In this document: positions 46,491-46,544 of the stretch, one piece after another
Numbering within the stretch: position 1 is the stretch's first letter
How the letters are laid out: the number at the start of each line of letters is the position of its first letter
DNA from: Clostridia bacterium
GTDB taxonomy: Bacteria > Bacillota_A > Clostridia > Oscillospirales > CAG-272
Assembly (NCBI GenBank): GCA_017632155.1
Contig: JAGBRZ010000141.1
Span: 1 to 46,544, forward strand
DNA: 46,544 bases
Direction of reading: 5' to 3'
Program-made: the position numbers and the translations under genes
Notes under the pieces: model-generated
The model's database searches: none
The model's input: the letters and a program-made list of their open reading frames with translations, nothing else
Told to the model about the DNA's origin: nothing

Positions 46491-46544
46491 ACCGTCATTC
46501 GTGGCGGTGAATAAATAACCATTCAATATACAAGGAGGAACTTA
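46404..46544. repeat. Terminal direct repeat, right copy
   Basis: Identical to bases 1-141. It covers the end of the small membrane protein gene and the ribosome site of the holin, so that joining the ends restores an unbroken lysis operon. Confidence 0.95.

Overview
The window is one complete, circularly mapping genome of a temperate tailed phage. Bases 1-141 recur exactly at 46404-46544, so the unique length is 46,403 bp. The gene content is that of a long-tailed (siphovirus-type) phage of a low-to-mid-GC Gram-positive host, most likely an uncultured gut Clostridia. Pointers are strong GGAGG ribosome sites, an SU10/HK97-type capsid protein, a gpG/gpGT-type tail chaperone frameshift, a 1099-residue tape measure, a zinc amidase endolysin, a large serine integrase and many zinc-ribbon proteins typical of Firmicutes phages. 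The host cannot be named from the sequence. No tRNA, rRNA, CRISPR array, reverse transcriptase or DNA polymerase was found.

Layout: (1) 1-1255, lysis: small membrane protein, holin, endolysin, terminator. (2) 1256-3654, a mobilization island not normally expected in a phage: an inverted-repeat cluster (possible oriT), an HNH homing endonuclease, a MobC-like accessory protein and an HUH relaxase, followed by a perfect 11-bp dyad that may be attP. (3) 3655-6243, lysogeny: large serine integrase on the minus strand, then a CI-like repressor and Cro-like protein diverging from promoters that overlap TGTTGC/GCAACA operators. (4) 6277-23921, one long tightly packed rightward early operon: RecE-like nuclease, two C5-cytosine methyltransferases and one N6-adenine methyltransferase, Sak4-like ATPase, HD protein, DUF669 protein, DEAD-type helicase, VRR-NUC nuclease, dUTPase, a lipoprotein, about twenty small unknown or zinc-binding proteins, and a primase-helicase. 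(5) 23922-24133, an AT-rich gap with repeated GACAGTAA motifs. (6) 24134-29552, the terminase locus, in which the small and large subunits are separated by about 3.2 kb. That interval contains a five-gene minus-strand cassette, two nearly identical divergent promoter-operators, a second Cro/CI-like regulator, a small serine recombinase and a metalloprotease-like protein. (7) 29628-46018, late structural genes: Com-like zinc finger, portal, two leucine-rich BspA-type proteins with small partners, scaffold, major capsid, connectors, tail tube, frameshifted chaperones, tape measure, distal tail protein, and a large tail hub with inserted InlB-type repeats. (8) 46022-46490, the start of the lysis region, continuing at base 1.

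Inferred life cycle: the phage integrates with the serine integrase and is held silent by the 5473-5859 repressor. On induction the early operon makes recombination, replication and DNA-modification proteins but uses host polymerase. A second repressor independently controls the cassette inside the terminase locus. The mobilization genes suggest that the prophage or its excised circle could be transferred by a helper conjugation system as well as by virions. That is the most unusual feature of the genome and is an inference from gene content.
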